Assembly (NCBI GenBank): GCA_963693085.1
Contig: OY856409.1
Coordinates: forward strand, 298,224,558-298,288,557
DNA from: Alisma plantago-aquatica
Taxonomy: Eukaryota > Streptophyta > Magnoliopsida > Alismatales > Alismataceae
DNA length: 64,000 bases
Direction of reading: 5' to 3'
The notes beneath the pieces were generated by a model. It saw only the letters and a program-made list of their open reading frames with translations. It did not search any database and was not told the DNA's origin. The position numbers were made by a program, and so were the translations under genes. Shown one piece after another: positions 37,501 through 48,900 of the stretch (position 1 is the stretch's first letter; every line of letters begins with the position of its first letter).

Positions 37501-38352
37501 TCGAATTTATATATCCTTTTAGCTGTTGATTATGTGTCGAAGTGGGTAGAAGCAATACCCATGAGGACTAATGATTATACTGTAGTGTGCATGTTCGTTA
37601 AGGAAAATATCTTCTGCAGGTTTGGGGTGCCCCGAATGATCATTAGTGATGGGGGTACGCACTTTAAGAATCAAAAGTTCTCGGCACTATTGAGAAAATA
37701 CGGGGTCAAATATAATATTGGTACCCTGTATCACCCGCAAACTCAAGGACAAGTGGAGGTCTCCAATTGTGAAATTAAGAAGATCTTGGAGCGTACGGTG
37801 GCTTCCATGAGGAAGAATTGGAGTGCCTTACTACCGGATGCATTGTGGACATGTAGGACGGCATACAAGACACCTATAGGCACCACACCTTTTAGGTTGG
37901 CGTACGGTCGGGCCTGTCACTTACCAGTGGAGTTAGAGCACAAAGCACACTGGGCGTTGAGAAAGCTCAACTTGAGTTATGATGAAGCGGGGAAGAAGAG
38001 ATTACTTGAATTAAATGAATTGGATGAGCTGCGAATGACTGCATATGAGAACTCTCGGATATACAAGGAGCACACTAAGTTGATCCACGATCGCCACATT
38101 CAGATGCACACCTTCAAGAAAGGAGATCGTGTGCTTTTGTTCAATTCAAGGCTGAAGTTGCATCCCGGGAAGCTAAAATCCTGATGGAGTGGACCATTTA
38201 CGGTGGAAGAGGTCAAACCACATGGCGCAATCATGGTGCGCGACGGTGATACTACATTTTTGGTGAACGGACAGAGGTTGAAGTTATATTTTGGTGAAGA
38301 TTACACGAGGAAGGTGAATGAGGTCAAACTCATTTCACTTTCGGATGCATGA
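34582..38352 (+). pseudogene. pol: Athila pol: protease, RT, RNase H, integrase, with two in-frame stops
   Basis: Same frame as gag, to TGA 38350-38352. Retropepsin-like region near 34680-34960 with GSGASINLMPLSTF; the position of the catalytic Asp (codon 34687-34689, GGC) is Gly, so protease is probably dead. [13 protein letters not shown] (~35997), [12 protein letters not shown], and catalytic FMDDF (~36190). RNase H: MCDASDF (~36630), [17 protein letters not shown] and VADHLSRL (~36960). Integrase: zinc region with HHCH and CDSCQRAG (37250-37400), DDE residues in GIDFMGP (~37470), ISDGGTHF (~37642) and QVEVSN (~37752). Stops TGA 35902-35904, just before RT block [13 protein letters not shown], and TGA 38182-38184 near the C-terminus break the ORF; no frameshift is seen. 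Confidence 0.92.
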
Positions 38353-38524
38353 TGTGCTTCAAGTCGTCTAGACTAAGATGTTAAATAAGGGCGCTTGTTG
38401 GGAGGCAACCCAACCATTGGTACTTTAGTTTAGTTCCTTTACATTCGTAGTTTGATTTGTTTTAACTTAGTTTGTAGTGTAAAAAAGATGCCGTGATCGT
38501 TTTCTACATGTGCAGGGCTGAGGC
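38353..38524 (+). other. Spacer between Athila pol and palindrome array
   Basis: Short non-coding stretch containing GGGCGCTTGTTGGGAGGCAACCC (38389-38411), whose GTTGGGAGGCAAC part is commonly met after pol in Athila/Tat elements. I see no ORF. Confidence 0.5.
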
Positions 38525-39065
38525 AGAGTCGATACCATCGACCCTTGTGTCGATGGTATCGACCATGGTATAGGTTGGCGACTGTAGGAATCACATTGCG
38601 TCGATACCATCGACGGCCTCGTCGATGGTATCGACATACCAACATGCAGATCGCAAGTAGAGGACGATGGTATCGACATGGGTGTCAATACTATCGAGAT
38701 CTCTGGAGATTTTCAGAATGAATCATCTCAGGAAAGTCGATACCATCGATGGGCGTGTCGATGGTATCGACACATTCATGCAAAGAAGGCGGCGGCCGGG
38801 CCTTGCAAGGGTTTTCCCTAATCAGAGAGTCGATACTATCGACTCGTGTCGATAGTATCGACGCGCCACGTCAACGATCCGTGAGGAAAGATCAACGGCG
38901 ATCGTAGCAACAAGGAAGTCGATCCGGGGGACGGGTCGATACCATCAACTTGCGTCGATAGTATCGACGCGTCAGCAATCCGGGCCCCGCAGATCCTGCC
39001 ATCGACAACCATCGATACTCGTGGAGGTACGGATCGTGCCACCCGTGTCGATGGTATCGACGGGC
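38525..39065. repeat. Array of GTCGATACCATCGAC palindromes after Athila pol
   Basis: About seven units at roughly 38528, 38600, 38662, 38733, 38828, 38934 and 39010-39062. Each has two 15-nt arms, GTCGATACCATCGAC and GTCGATGGTATCGAC (or the TACTATC variant), separated by 4-8 nt. Each arm is itself nearly palindromic (GTCGAT/ATCGAC). Spacers between units are unrelated GC-rich sequence. The same motif recurs in the element's LTRs. Function unknown. Confidence 0.92.
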
Positions 39066-39276
39066 ATACAGTAGCGCCGGCCACAGCTATATATGAGGAG
39101 TATTTGCGTCAGATGACATCACAACTCCAGTGCAATTCTCCTTGACTTGTGTCGAGTGTGTTCCAGAGCTATCCAAGCCCGACGACAAGCAACACCGAGC
39201 AAGTTCTTCATCGAGCAGAGATTCACTTCTCCGATCTTCACCGAGCTCCCTTTCTGTTCCTCTTTCTGTCACAATC

Positions 39277-40839
39277 ATGGTGCATGTAGCCGGTGCATTG
39301 TCTTCATGCGCGGACCCGATGGAGATCCAAGAATTTGTGCCACCTCCGACCGCGTCAATCGCACGCCCGCAGTTGATCCATCCATCCGCGAAAGTCAAGA
39401 AGATCTATGAGGAGATCTTAAAAATGAAGATCAAGCCGACCCGTTATTTTGAACGGGAAACCATCCGCAACTTGGGGTTCGAAGCTAACCTCGACTACGT
39501 TCTGAAGGGACATGCCTGACACACGGGAAGACGGCCTGACGAGCTGGAATTTCATGCAAATGGCCAGCCGTTCTTCGGAGAGTGGCCTACGTACAAGGAG
39601 CTGGTGGCTGATTTTATGGCATCACTTGACGTCTGCATCATACCCAATGACGTGATAGCCACCGACCGCGAGTGGATCAAGGGCCGGGTGTCGTTTCGGC
39701 TGTATAACATCGACTACACCCTTACACTCTGACAGTTCAACAAGATTTTCAACTGGAATCATTCGTGGTCCGACTACCGGCGACCGGACAACCGCACCGA
39801 CTACGATGCAATCTTCGCCGAGCTGGTGACGGTACCACCGAGCAAGTCAGTGAGCTACCATAATGCTGCGGTAGCTGATTTTGAGCACCCCTTCGTCCAG
39901 ATACTTCACCGGATGATGAGTTCTATGTTGTTTGCTAGGGGTGATTTGGCCCTCAGCAATTTTCAGGAGACAGACTTATTCTTCTTGTATAAACTCCTAA
40001 AACGCCAAGAATGCAACTGGGGCACCTTCTTTTTGCAGTGGGTTTTGGCGGTGAAGAGGAGTACACGGAAAGTTCCAATTCACTTTGGCGGGCTTATCAC
40101 CAAGCTGGCCTTCTACCTTGGGTTGAATTTCCAGCAGCTTACTCCTCTCTCCAACAGGAGCAAGGTGAACTTGCAACATCTGCACCGCTCTAACCTCATC
40201 CTTCTTTGAGATGGCTTGGCGTATGCACACTGCCACGTCAACCATTCTTACCAAGAATGCTCACTTCCCGATCCAGTCTTCAACATCAAAGGGGCGCAAC
40301 ACTTCCGATGGCCTATCATAGCCATCGCTGACTCTGATGAAGATGGCGGCAACGACGACGACGACAATGACGATGAGGCTGATGAGGAAGAGGAGGCCTT
40401 CACACCTCTTCGGGCTCGAGTGGTACCACGGAAGCGTCCTCAGATGCATCCGGGTGCATCTTCATCATCACAGCCTCCACCACCACCACCGCCCTCACAA
40501 CCAAGCGAGGATGCCTACTCGATGCAGGGCATGTATGCTATGCTGCAAGATATACAGCAGACGCAGCAACATCACACGATGATGTACACCGGTATTCAAG
40601 ACACTACAAACCGGTTACTAGACAATCAAAGGGCAATGTTTGAGAATGAGCGTCTTCTCCTCGACAACCAACAACAAATTCATGATCGGTTGTATAGGAT
40701 GGAGATGCAACAGCAGCCCTTTTACGATCACTATTGGAGCCAAAACTACTTTGGAGGCTATCCACCACCTCCACCTAGGGCCCAGTTTGATCCGAGCTTC
40801 CAGGGGGAGTATCCTTCTTGGGACCCTACGGCTCCGTAG
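39277..40839 (+). pseudogene. Athila env-like ORF (ATHILA-domain protein) with three in-frame stops
   Basis: One frame from ATG 39277 (MVHVAGALSS) to TAG 40837-40839, about 520 codons. The first two thirds match the pattern of the plant ATHILA ORF-1 family: YFERETIRNLGF, a GRVSFRLYNIDYTLTL block, FEHPFVQILHRMMSSMLF, ETDLFFLYKLL. The last third is acidic (poly-Asp/Glu near 40350-40400), then Pro-rich (PPPPPPP) and Gln/Asn-rich with repeated LLDNQ, ending in PPPPP. Stops: TGA 39517-39519, 39730-39732, 40207-40209. The family role is unknown; an envelope function was proposed from its position after pol, but I see no clear signal peptide or membrane segment here. Open upstream sequence (39130-39276) has no recognisable domain. 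Confidence 0.82.
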
Positions 40840-42424
40840 TACCAGCCTCCACCTGAAGAGTAAATTGGTATCTCTGTTTCAACCTTTAAGATTGTTTTTG
40901 ACTATGAGGCCATAGTCGAATTCAAGCTTAGGGGGGGTGTTGGAACAACTCTATCTTTTATTTTCTCTGTTTTTAGTTTTATTGCTTTTGTTTCTTGTCA
41001 TTTGTTTCTTGCAATCTTAGTTTGTTTGTAGGATCCACATTCTATCTAGTGTAATCGTGGATGTCTTAAATTTTGTGTCATCTCAGTTGCATGTACATGG
41101 GAATTAAGGGAAACTTAAAAATTTTTGAGTGTTCGCAAGCTTGAGTGTTGTTCAACTTTGATCACTTAACTTAGAAAATGATTGGTTTTGTCAACTTTAA
41201 AATAGAAAATCACAACTGTATATTCCTAATGATTCATGAAAGTGGACGGAATTGGTTGTTTGAGCCTAAACTGACCAAATGATAATGAGACTCTAATTTG
41301 AAGTAAGAGAGAAAAACCTCTTAACTACTACACAGGTCAGTAAGGAGGGACACATAATATTTTTCAAAGGTTCAGTCAATTAGTCTTGTGATCTGTCCAC
41401 CTCATTGCTTTTCACAATCCACCAAGACTTGGAAGTAAAGTACAGTTTTAACCTTTTTGATTGCATGTCATGTAGATAGAACTTGCATTGCAACCACCTT
41501 CATATGTTTTGCATGAAAAATAAAAAATATAGAATAGGTATACATGCACATTACCCTTAGGTGCATGCCATGTAGTTGCATTCAAAACTTTTATGCATAA
41601 AGTATATCATGTACCTCATTTATTCTTTAATGGTGAATTAAATTGTTCCATACCTTATAAATAGTGCAAATATTCGAGTTATGCAGAAAAAATAAGCCTA
41701 ATAAAGTATTCATTGTCAATTATGGATATAAGGGTTTGGAAAAAATATGAAAAGAAAAAAATCTAAAAATCTGAAAAAAAAAGTTATTTAGAAGCAACTA
41801 GAATAAGAAGGAGAAAGGGACATAATCTCACCTGCATTTTAAGATGAGTGAGTACATGATGTAGCTTAATTAGATATCCATCTCATTTTGAGATGGATTA
41901 TTAGTGCATGCATCATTCCACCTAATCTTAGGCATTAGGGCATTTTTTATGTGCATTTGCATCAGTTAGGGCATTTTTATTTTATGCATGTTGAAACCGT
42001 ATAATGCTTCCACTTCTTCCATGAGCCACCCATTCCATCCACTCGTTGCTCGAATTGGTAGGCCACTGTGAATTTCTCCTCACTAGTGAATATCAGGAGA
42101 ACTGCTTCCATGTAGATGGTAGTTAGGGTGAGCAACGTAGTATAGGAGATCACAAGATGCATTAAGTCTGGACCGGTGAATTTTATTATGTTAACTGCCT
42201 TATGTGATAGTGTTCATTAGTTTTGAGGTTGATATCTTTTATGAATGATTATTGTCGCCTTTAGGGTAATTATCATTCTGTGGTTAGAAAGGGCCGGTAT
42301 GCGAATGTCCGATGGGAGTCATATGGGATGTTTGTTGTGATGCTTTGTTCTTTAGTTGACTCAGGCAATTCTATTCTAAGGTTTAGTTGCTCAAGGGAGA
42401 GCAATGTTCAAGCTTAGGGGAGTT
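40840..42424 (+). other. Athila 3' untranslated region with two polypurine-like tracts
   Basis: About 1.6 kb without credible ORF. CAAGCTTAGGGGGGGTG at about 40923-40939 resembles a polypurine tract but lies 1.5 kb before the LTR. CAAGCTTAGGGGAGTT at 42411-42424, starting with the same CAAGCTTAGGGG, directly precedes the 3' LTR and is the likely functional primer. The region between is A/T-rich. Confidence 0.7.
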
Positions 42425-44043
42425 TGATGCGATGATTTTGAGTTACATTTATTGACTTGTTTGATATGTGTTTTATGCATTTATTAGTCATTTTCATGGT
42501 TAATGTTGCATAATTCATTCACTTTGGTCTATGCTACTTCTTTATGTCAAATTTCCCCTATTTCAGCATTTTGAGTATTAACTATCAAAAGAATATGTTT
42601 TGTGTGGACTTATGTGGTTTCGTGTGTTAATTTCAGGAAAAACAAGTATCTGCTACTGTCGATACCATCGACAGTGGTCGATACCATCGACCAGACCATA
42701 GGTTTCCAGCCACAAGGACCAGAAGAAAGTCGATACTATCAATGCGAATGTCGATGGTATCGAGATACCATCAGGTTGCAGGCGAGAAGTGAGTCAATAC
42801 TATGGACACATATGTCGATACTATTGACTAGTGGAGCTACAACGACGGTAAAATGACAAAACTGACGCCTATGAATGTCGATACCATTGACCCGCGTCCA
42901 TGGTATCGAGATGACATCAGGCGCAAAGACAAAAGAAAAGAAGAACAACTGATATCGCACTAGGTCGATACCATCGACCCGCGTCGATGGTTTCGACACC
43001 GTCAGATATGAGTTTGTTTCATATTTATCTTAATCGGACGGTTGTGATTAATTGGCGACCTAATTCGGGAAATATACCTAATGACGTCGCCCAAGAGGGG
43101 ATCATCACATCATTAGCCGCTGCACACATCCCGAGAAGAGGTGGAGAGAAGAACGGAGCCCAGAAGCACGCCCCAGTTGATCCGGACACCGTAGAAGATG
43201 ATTTCCACCACCGAAAGGCGGGAGAACGTGTATTCCACGCCAAGGATCGCTTGGATCTTCTCTGTTCAGGGGTTTCACCACTCAATCACGTTTCTCTCCA
43301 TGTTTCCCTTTTTCTACTCCATGTTTTGCTTTGAGATGAACATGCGGGGCTAATCCCCTTTGTCTTTAGGACCGGGAGTAGCCCGGGAATTCATTGTATG
43401 ACAATTTTATCATAGTAATTCATATCTTATCTCTTAAATCTGTGGTATAATTTCATTTTCTCCAATATATTGTTATGCTTGATCACCATAATAATAATCT
43501 AATACCCTTAATTGCTTTGAAAGAAGAATTAATGGTTGAAAAGAGACAAAATTTACATTAATTGACAAATCCCTTGAACAAGGTGGTGTAAGGTTAATGG
43601 TGGATACCGAGAGATCGTTTTTAATGCACCTAGTTTAGGGTATAGGTTACTACGACGGTGGAACCGACCTAGACATAGGTAGTGAATTGTACCATGACAG
43701 TGGGCAATTCTGATTCCAGGCCACTACCCGGATAGAGAGATAAAATTGAGTGAATATATAGAATTTAATACAATGAAAAACCTGCGGTGAAACCGCAATC
43801 CTAGAGATCTCCTTTTGAATTGATTGAACCAAACATTTAATCGATTTCTTTGTTTTGTTTCATTTTTATTTTCTTTTAATTTTAACAACAACTCTCAACT
43901 ATTTAATCGGCTTAGCTGATCGCGAGTAGTTAGTAGGAGTCTCCGACAATTTCACGAATCCCTGAGTTCGACTCGGGCCTCACAAAGGCCTATATTACTT
44001 CGACGCGTTCACTTGCATTTTTGCGCACGGTAAATTTGCATCA
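42425..44043 (+). repeat. Athila 3' LTR (1619 bp)
   Basis: TGATGCGATG...TTTGCATCA. Contains about five GTCGATACCATCGAC-type hairpins between 42658 and 43000, three of them wholly or partly inside the 399-bp segment that the 5' LTR lacks. Followed by TSD TGGAT at 44044-44048. Confidence 0.94.
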
Positions 44044-44048
44044 TGGAT
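44044..44048. repeat. Athila target site duplication, right
   Basis: TGGAT, matching 31466-31470 immediately before the 5' LTR. Five bases is typical of gypsy integration. Confidence 0.92.
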
Positions 44049-44157
44049 CTTATACCGGCAGCCTTGGGGCAAAGGATGGAGGATGAAGTAGGTCTGGAAT
44101 GATGGAGGCAACCTTTGGGCGTCTAAAACTTTATGTCAAATGAGGACCCATTGGGTC

Positions 44158-44166
44158 CTATTTATA
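44158..44166 (-). promoter_or_regulatory. Possible TATA box, minus strand
   Basis: Minus-strand reading CCTATAAATAGG in the left end of the Ulp1 element, just beyond the 27-bp repeat array. If the end is an LTR, this would be its promoter. Confidence 0.35.
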
Positions 44167-44209
44167 GGCTCTAAGGGGGTCTTAAACGGTCTCGGGATCA
44201 TTTGGATCT

Positions 44210-44560
44210 TCATGGTCTGGAGACTGTTTGGATCCTCATGGTCTTGGGACCAGTAGCCTTCACACGGTCTTGGGACCGATAAGCCTTTACACGGTCTTGG
44301 GATTGATAGGCCTTCATTCAGTCTTGGGATCAATGGGTATTCATTTGGTCTTGGGGCCGATGGGCCTTCAATCGGTCTTGGGACCGATAGGCCTTCACTC
44401 GGTCTTGGGACCGATAAGACTTCGTTCGGTCTTGGGACCGATAGGCCTTCACTCGTTCTTAGGACCGGTAGGCCCCCACTCGGTCTTGGGATCGTTGGGG
44501 TCCTCACGGTCTTGGGACCGGTTGGACCTTCACGGTCTTGGGACCATTTTTGTTGGGACT
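44210..44560. repeat. 27-bp minisatellite with GGTCTTGGGACC core
   Basis: About twelve imperfect tandem units, mostly 27 bp, each built around GGTCTTGGGACC (arms GGTC/GACC), followed by GATAGGCCTTCACT-like sequence. Spacing becomes 24-30 bp toward the ends. Long ORFs on both strands here (minus 44136-44567, plus 44228-44713) only reflect the repeat period being a multiple of three. Confidence 0.9.
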
Positions 44561-45070
44561 TTTGCAATTTTTTTGGGGTTTTCTATAAGAATAAAAGGAG
44601 AAATATTAGTCTATTGGTATATTCACAATAAAACTAGAAAGTTAAGTACTCTATCTAATTTATCTAACAAAGAGTATGGAAAACTAAGAAAAACTAGTAA
44701 GATAACATCATAAAATGGGAGGTTATCACTCCCTAACTTAAAGTCTAGCTTGTCTACAAGCTGGATAGAGCTAAGGCACATAGTGGCGAGGCGATTTTAT
44801 GTAGTGAAGATTTCCATACTCTTGCTTCAGTTCTATACCAGAGATTTCCCTTGGGTTTTTATCGAGGCTTCTGCTTACTCTGATTCTTTCAGGTATCAGG
44901 AGTTGCATGGTCCTCAGGTTTCTTCAGTGTCGTGTAACTCACATTGGGACCACCTTTTCCTTGACCGTATTATGTGCATGTCTTCAACTCTAAGTAGTTT
45001 TATACTTCTTTGAAAATCCTATCAGAAGCTAAAATAGGTATGAGGGTGGGCTGAAGGCTACTGTGTAACT

Positions 45071-45086
45071 CCCCCTTCGAAGGGGG
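45071..45086. repeat. Perfect 16-bp palindrome
   Basis: CCCCCTTCGAAGGGGG, fully self-complementary, in the non-coding 3' flank of the Ulp1 ORF. Confidence 0.85.
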
Positions 45087-45106
45087 GAGGGCCTATCTAA
45101 ACTTTA

Positions 45107-45284
45107 GGGTCTCACTACTGGGTGCGACACATCTGCCTTTGTGAGGGTAGCTAAATGTACTAGCCAAGCAAGACCTTTGTCAGCTTTTCATATATTTGGA
45201 GACCTTAGGATCTCACTATCAGGTGTGACACATCTGCCTTTGTGAGGGCAGCTAAATATACTGGCCAGGCAAGACCTTTATTGG
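45107..45284. repeat. Two tandem copies of an about 101-bp repeat
   Basis: The block from GGTCTCACT through CACATCTGCCTTTGTGAGG to AAGACCTTT (45107-45180) is repeated at about 45208-45284 with a handful of substitutions. The rest of 44729-45959 shows nothing recognisable. Confidence 0.8.
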
Positions 45285-45959
45285 TTCTTCGTATAAGTCC
45301 TCATGCATGGCACAACTCTCATGTTTTTATTCAACACTCAGGCTTTTATTCATATGCTCACCGACTTAGGAATTGGGTATTTAGGGATTTTATTTGGGAT
45401 GCCAAGCCTCTTTTTGAAAAGAAGAAAATTGTTCCCTAGAGTTTCCAGACATGCACTTGTTCTGATTTTGTACTCGGTGGCCCACTTACGAGGTTTCTTG
45501 ATTTGGATTTCACCTGGTTCCCTCCCATCCTTGAGAGCGTTTGGCTTGTTTCGACTACGGTTTTGACTTGTGGAGAGTATGATGTAGAACTGAAGCAAAT
45601 GCATGGATATCGAGTGTGGAGGTGATTTATTAATTCGCCATTACATGACTAAATGCTACTATGTAAGTGCTTCTGAGGGCTACTTTATCTCTAACTTAGC
45701 TGGGGGTGTCCCCTTACCAAAGCGAATGTTGTCTTATGTACAAAAATTATTCTATCAAAGAAATTATTAGAAATTCTAAACATCAAAAAGAAATAATCTG
45801 TGCCAACTCAAAAATAAAGGTAAATGAAAAAGGGAGAGGAAAGAGAAGGTTTGAATATAATACCTCTTCCCTTGCCCAATGTACTCCCCCCTTAACTTAT
45901 CACTCACTCTGTCCCCAGAGTGTCAAGGTGATAGGTTGAGAAGTACATGGGAAAGGGTG

Positions 45960-48900
45960 TCAAGGTTCTGTTAAACCCTTGTTGGCTCCATGACAACAGA
46001 GCAGATTGGCGGTGAACTTCCCCTGTAATGTGTGCTAGTCCACTTTCTTCATGTCCTCAACATGTTTGCTAAGAACGGTGATTGTATACATCCAGTAAAG
46101 GACGTGGAATCCACAATCATTTGATTCTTTAATTTGCTGAGGACATCTATGATAGAAGGCTGGGCACTTGAAATGCTCTTTTTTGTATGCCTTTGTGTAT
46201 TCGCCGAGAAGATCTTGTAGTCATTCGGCACAATCCTTCTCCACTTCCTCCGTGGGCATGTTTGCTATGATATCATACTCTCTCTAGTTTAGATTGATCT
46301 GGCTATCAGAACTATTGTAGATAATTGTAGTTCCGTTATGTAGGTGTGTTGCCAACAACATCCAATGCTCAGAGTGAAGGAATGGAAACAAAAGGAACTA
46401 TTGAGTCATATGTTTAAGATACGAGATAAGGACTTCCTTGGTTCTGAAGTTCTTTGTGCTGAGTAAATCAACCTTTAGGTATGCTGACGCCATGTAGACC
46501 GTAGGCAAGTCCTGTGCTAGAAGATATGGGTAGGCAACCATCACGCTCATGGACATTGAACCTTTCACTTGTATGGTCTCACGGAGTGCATCAGCCATTA
46601 CAAGAATATTCCCTTGATGGAAAACTAGCTCGTCATGCTCTGCATATAGTCGAGACATGATGAGTCTGAGTTCATTATCTGAAAGACTCTTGCATGAAGC
46701 AAGGTCAAAGTTTGGGAATGTCAGTGGTATATCAGATAGATGCACAATATCATTAGAGGATCTATTAATGGTAGCTCATGTTAGCAGATCTATGTCCCCC
46801 TTATCTTCCGTCATATCAAAAGTGTAGGGGTCCCATTGTCATTTTTCTAGGACTGTGGCGGTCTATTGTTTTTGTTGCTCCAACTCCTTTAGAACTTGTC
46901 TGAATGGTTTTGTTTGAGGACGTTGGATAACAAAAAACAAAAAGCAGGGTACGTTGTCACGTCCCATTGTTGGGTCCTTGAAGAACTGTTTGTCGCAAAT
47001 CAGCACCATGGCGTATCATCCCTGTAATGCGTGCATGTCTTCCTTGGCTAGCTCGGTAAAGGGGATGTGTCTGTAAAGCACCTACGTGAATCTGATTGTG
47101 TAGAGAGCACAATCCCCTAAACCTTCTAGTGTTTGAACAGGTGGGTTTATGATTCTAAACCATGGTTGGTTCCAGCCATGTGCTAGAGATGGGAAGGCGG
47201 CCCATATGACTTTGAGAAGCCGAAAGGGAATGCAACACACTTCTCCAGCTTCTGAACCAATGAAATTTATGTTTCCCGCCTTAAGCTCACTGGCATAGAA
47301 ATTTTACACCTTGGCGTCGTGGGCCTCGGTGTCAACAATCATAAGGAGCCAGTGGCCGAAAACTTTGAAAGGTATCGTGATGTAGTGTGCCTTTGTCATG
47401 AGACCCATTTGCAGTCACTTGATGAACCTTGCCTGTAAGTACTTGTCTAGCAAGCGTAATGCTAAAGCTGGTGAAGCATTGAAAACTGGCTTCTTTTTCT
47501 TCGGGCTCCGAAATTCCTCTATAGAATTGGCAAGCAGGACATGGAATATGGCCATCATCACCACCAACTGACGTCGTAGGAGAACACGAAAATATTTGTG
47601 TGTCAACTTGTGCTTTGTTTTATTGTTATTATAGAGGATGTACCCCCCATCCTTGGCATCGTCTATAATAGTGTTCAGGATGAAGATGTCCTCAACATCT
47701 AATGTAGAGATGGCCTCCATATCTAAGTCGTGCATCTTGTGAGGTAGAGGTGGCAGAGGGGGGAGGTCTTCTGGAGGAGGAAGCGAGGTCTGTTCATCGT
47801 AATCAAAATATTGTATCAGATCTTCATTCTTGTCAGAGTTAGAGTCGAGTTTATCATCGGTGTTGAGACTCACTCTGTCAGAATCCTCCTGGTCTGGGGG
47901 AATGACTACAGCTTGCTCTGGAGCAGATGGTTCTTGAGAAGTGGTAGCTGTTGCGAGTGGGCTAGTGCTGGTTTCCAAGATGCATTGTTGAAACTCAACA
48001 AAGGCTGCATCTTTGGTTGTATCCCCCAGAGATCCCATAGCAAAAAAATTGAAGAATTAGTCTGCATAGGACATTGTCACATTATCGTTATTGTTGGGAG
48101 CACGGTGGTCTTTGTTACCACCCTTCTGGTGGTCTCCACCGTCTCCCCTTTTTGTGTTATTTTCTCCTCGGATGGTGTCCTCCCCAGCGTTGTCTGGGTC
48201 GTCTGGTTGGTCGCCTGAAGAGGAGTTGTAGACGTTGGAGTCAACTGAGGAATCAGAATCACCATCATCGTCTTCATCATCTTATTCATCCACTGCCTTG
48301 TCTTTGTTATTTTTAGTCGATGCTTTCTTGCATCGCCTATGGAGTGCTTGTAATTCTTTAAGGGCCACTTGCATGTGCTCGTGGGTTTCCAGCAGTGCTT
48401 CATGGCTTTCCTTGAGATCTGTATAGTGTGCTTCAACAAAGATGACTCATGTGGTTAGATCAGTCACTTTTGTTTGTAGCTGATCTAATGCTTCATTTAA
48501 ATGCTCCTCCTAGCGGAAGATGAGTTGTGTGAGGCTGCTTTCCATGCAATCCATGTGCGTGCTCATTGCAACCTGTTTCTACTGAAGCTCATGAAGGATC
48601 ACAGGCAGAGGTTGTGTTTTCTTGATGACACGGTCGATTTGCTTGACTATAATTTCTTGTTGGGTTTTCATGCTAAGCATCAGCTCTGGCAGGGTACATA
48701 AGTGATCATCAACAAGGTTGACTTGTTGGACTGATGCTTCCTATCGTTGTTGAATGCTTGTGAGAAGGTCTGGTAAGGCGTGAGTCCGCTCGTCAATTTT
48801 GGATACCTATGTAGTAAGCCCCTACATACAAGAAAAAACAGTGTGTAAGATGTTAGAAGGATCAGAGAGGAGGGTTCGAATAGCGTCAAATTGACGTCCG

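Larger units (their letters stand above)
31471..44043 (+). mobile_element. Athila-like Ty3/gypsy retrotransposon, complete (12,573 bp)
   Basis: Flanked by TGGAT on both sides (31466-31470 and 44044-44048). The ends form TGATGC...GCATCA. Structure: 5' LTR, tRNA-Asp primer-binding site, gag-pol with the gypsy domain order (protease, RT, RNase H, integrase), palindrome array, env-like ORF, two polypurine-like tracts, 3' LTR. The tRNA-Asp primer and the extra ORF after pol are Athila/Tat hallmarks. All coding regions are broken by stops. Confidence 0.95.

Noticed and set aside
38525..39065. miRNA precursor cluster
   Set aside because: Hairpins are short (15-nt arms, 4-8-nt loops), too small for plant miRNA precursors, although small-RNA production from the array is not excluded.
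44136..44713. Pro/Arg-rich and Gly/Leu-rich proteins over the minisatellite
   Set aside because: Repeat unit length divisible by three keeps all frames open; both strands give similar quality ORFs.
48077..48439. 120-codon minus ORF rich in Thr/Lys
   Set aside because: It is out of frame with the long Ulp1 coding region, whose own frame over the same bases gives a clear coiled coil and acidic stretch broken by two stops.
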